NCBI GenBank assembly: GCA_965213935.1
Contig: CBDCAO010000009.1
Span: 116,410 to 180,409 of the forward strand
Length of the DNA stretch: 64,000 bases
Source of the DNA: Bin52 sp965213935
GTDB taxonomy: Bacteria > Pseudomonadota > Alphaproteobacteria > Thalassobaculales > Thalassobaculaceae
Direction: 5' to 3'
Position 1 is the first letter of the stretch; every line of letters begins with the position of its first letter. A program made the translations under genes and the position numbers. The notes beneath the pieces were generated by a model, which was not told the DNA's origin, made no database searches, and saw only the letters and a list, made by a program, of their open reading frames with translations. This document shows positions 63,574-64,000 of the stretch, in pieces.

Positions 63574-64000
63574 CTACCGGCCGTCACCGGACATGAATGC
63601 CGCAAGCGAGTCGAGGGTCTCGTCGGGCTGTTCCACCATCATCATGTGCCCGGCGCGCTCAAGCAGTACCGTGCTGCTTTCGGCGAGTGCGTCGGCCAGC
63701 GGTGCCGCTCCGCGCGCCGGCGTCATCCGGTCGTCCGCCCCGAGCAGCAGCAACACCGGGCAGGTAACGGCAGCTGCCGCCTCAAGCCCTTCCTTCCAGT
63801 CATTGCATGCAGCAAGGTCGTTGGCGAGCACACCCGACGCTCCGGCCTCAAGCAACCGCAGGCTCGCGCCGGTAACCCAGAGCCCGGGGGCCCGGTGACC
63901 GCCGATCTGAGCACGGCGCCCGACCCCCCATCCTACGATCGATGCGTACGCCTCGTGTCTTCCGTCCCGTGCCGCCCCGAGCAGGTCTGGATGCACCGGC
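63574..64000 (-). CDS. Alpha/beta hydrolase, C-terminal part (5' end cut by window edge)
   Basis: The last 140 or so residues of an alpha/beta-hydrolase-fold protein. CPVLLLLGADDRMTP carries the catalytic-acid Asp, and GHMMMVEQPDET carries the catalytic His. The nucleophile elbow is outside the window. The frame runs open to the window end, so no start is assigned. Confidence 0.85.
   Translation of the reverse strand, partial: PVHPDLLGAARDGRHEAYASIVGWGVGRRAQIGGHRAPGLWVTGASLRLLEAGASGVLANDLAACNDWKEGLEAAAAVTCPVLLLLGADDRMTPARGAAPLADALAESSTVLLERAGHMMMVEQPDETLDSLAAFMSGDGR

Overview
The window is chromosomal DNA of a high-GC alphaproteobacterium, most likely Rhodospirillales-like. The argument is gene order: ntrY-ntrX-trkA and dat-hfq-hflX are blocks normally found together in this class. 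groESL with a CIRCE operator, the efp/IMPase/MotA-like/OmpA-like group and a small heat-shock gene with a ROSE-like leader fit the same assignment. No tRNA, rRNA or CRISPR array was seen.

Region 1 (1-11 kb) is mostly core. It holds a partial inositol-monophosphatase-family gene, groEL-groES behind a CIRCE box, an SDR oxidoreductase, a zinc-uptake group (His/Asp-rich porin, ZnuA-like binding protein, ABC-3 permease, no ATPase gene) with a Zur-like palindrome, then hflX, hfq, a HAD phosphatase and a D-amino-acid transaminase-like gene. Region 2 (11-20.8 kb) is an island between dat and trkA. Its edge carries a broken tyrosine recombinase against a broken outer-membrane-protein gene. Its cargo is a methyltransferase and a five-gene catabolic operon (CoA transferase, HMG-CoA-lyase-like, VOC, HyuA, HyuB). 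Region 3 (20.8-26 kb) is trkA-ntrX-ntrY.

Region 4 (26-31.5 kb) is a scar zone: a 5'-truncated diaminopropionate-lyase-like gene, a secreted FN3-type protein, an interrupted zinc-ribbon gene and an ISKra4-type element with a -1 frameshift signal. Region 5 (31.8-48 kb) holds a second hyuAB pair, a YraQ-type permease, a six-gene operon (enoyl-CoA hydratase, CoA-binding/MetY fusion, MetE-like, CMD, SMP-30, nitroreductase), amtB-glnK, two HAD hydrolases, an agmatinase-family gene and pxpA. Region 6 (48-53 kb) holds an orphan AAA ATPase in AT-rich surroundings, pxpB-pxpC and a decayed IS630. Region 7 (53-64 kb) returns to mostly core genes: an MBL hydrolase, a DUF4286-type protein, an ornithine-cyclodeaminase-family enzyme, efp, an IMPase, an OmpA/MotA-like/OmpA-like envelope group, an MsbA-type exporter, rpmE, hsp20 and a partial alpha/beta hydrolase.

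Taken together, the core genes cover protein folding, nitrogen and potassium regulation, translation and envelope function. The accessory genes are dominated by amide or lactam ring opening and CoA-thioester chemistry (two hyuAB pairs, pxpABC, CoA transferase, lyase, hydratase). This suggests a heterotroph living on organic nitrogen and small acids. That last point is inference.
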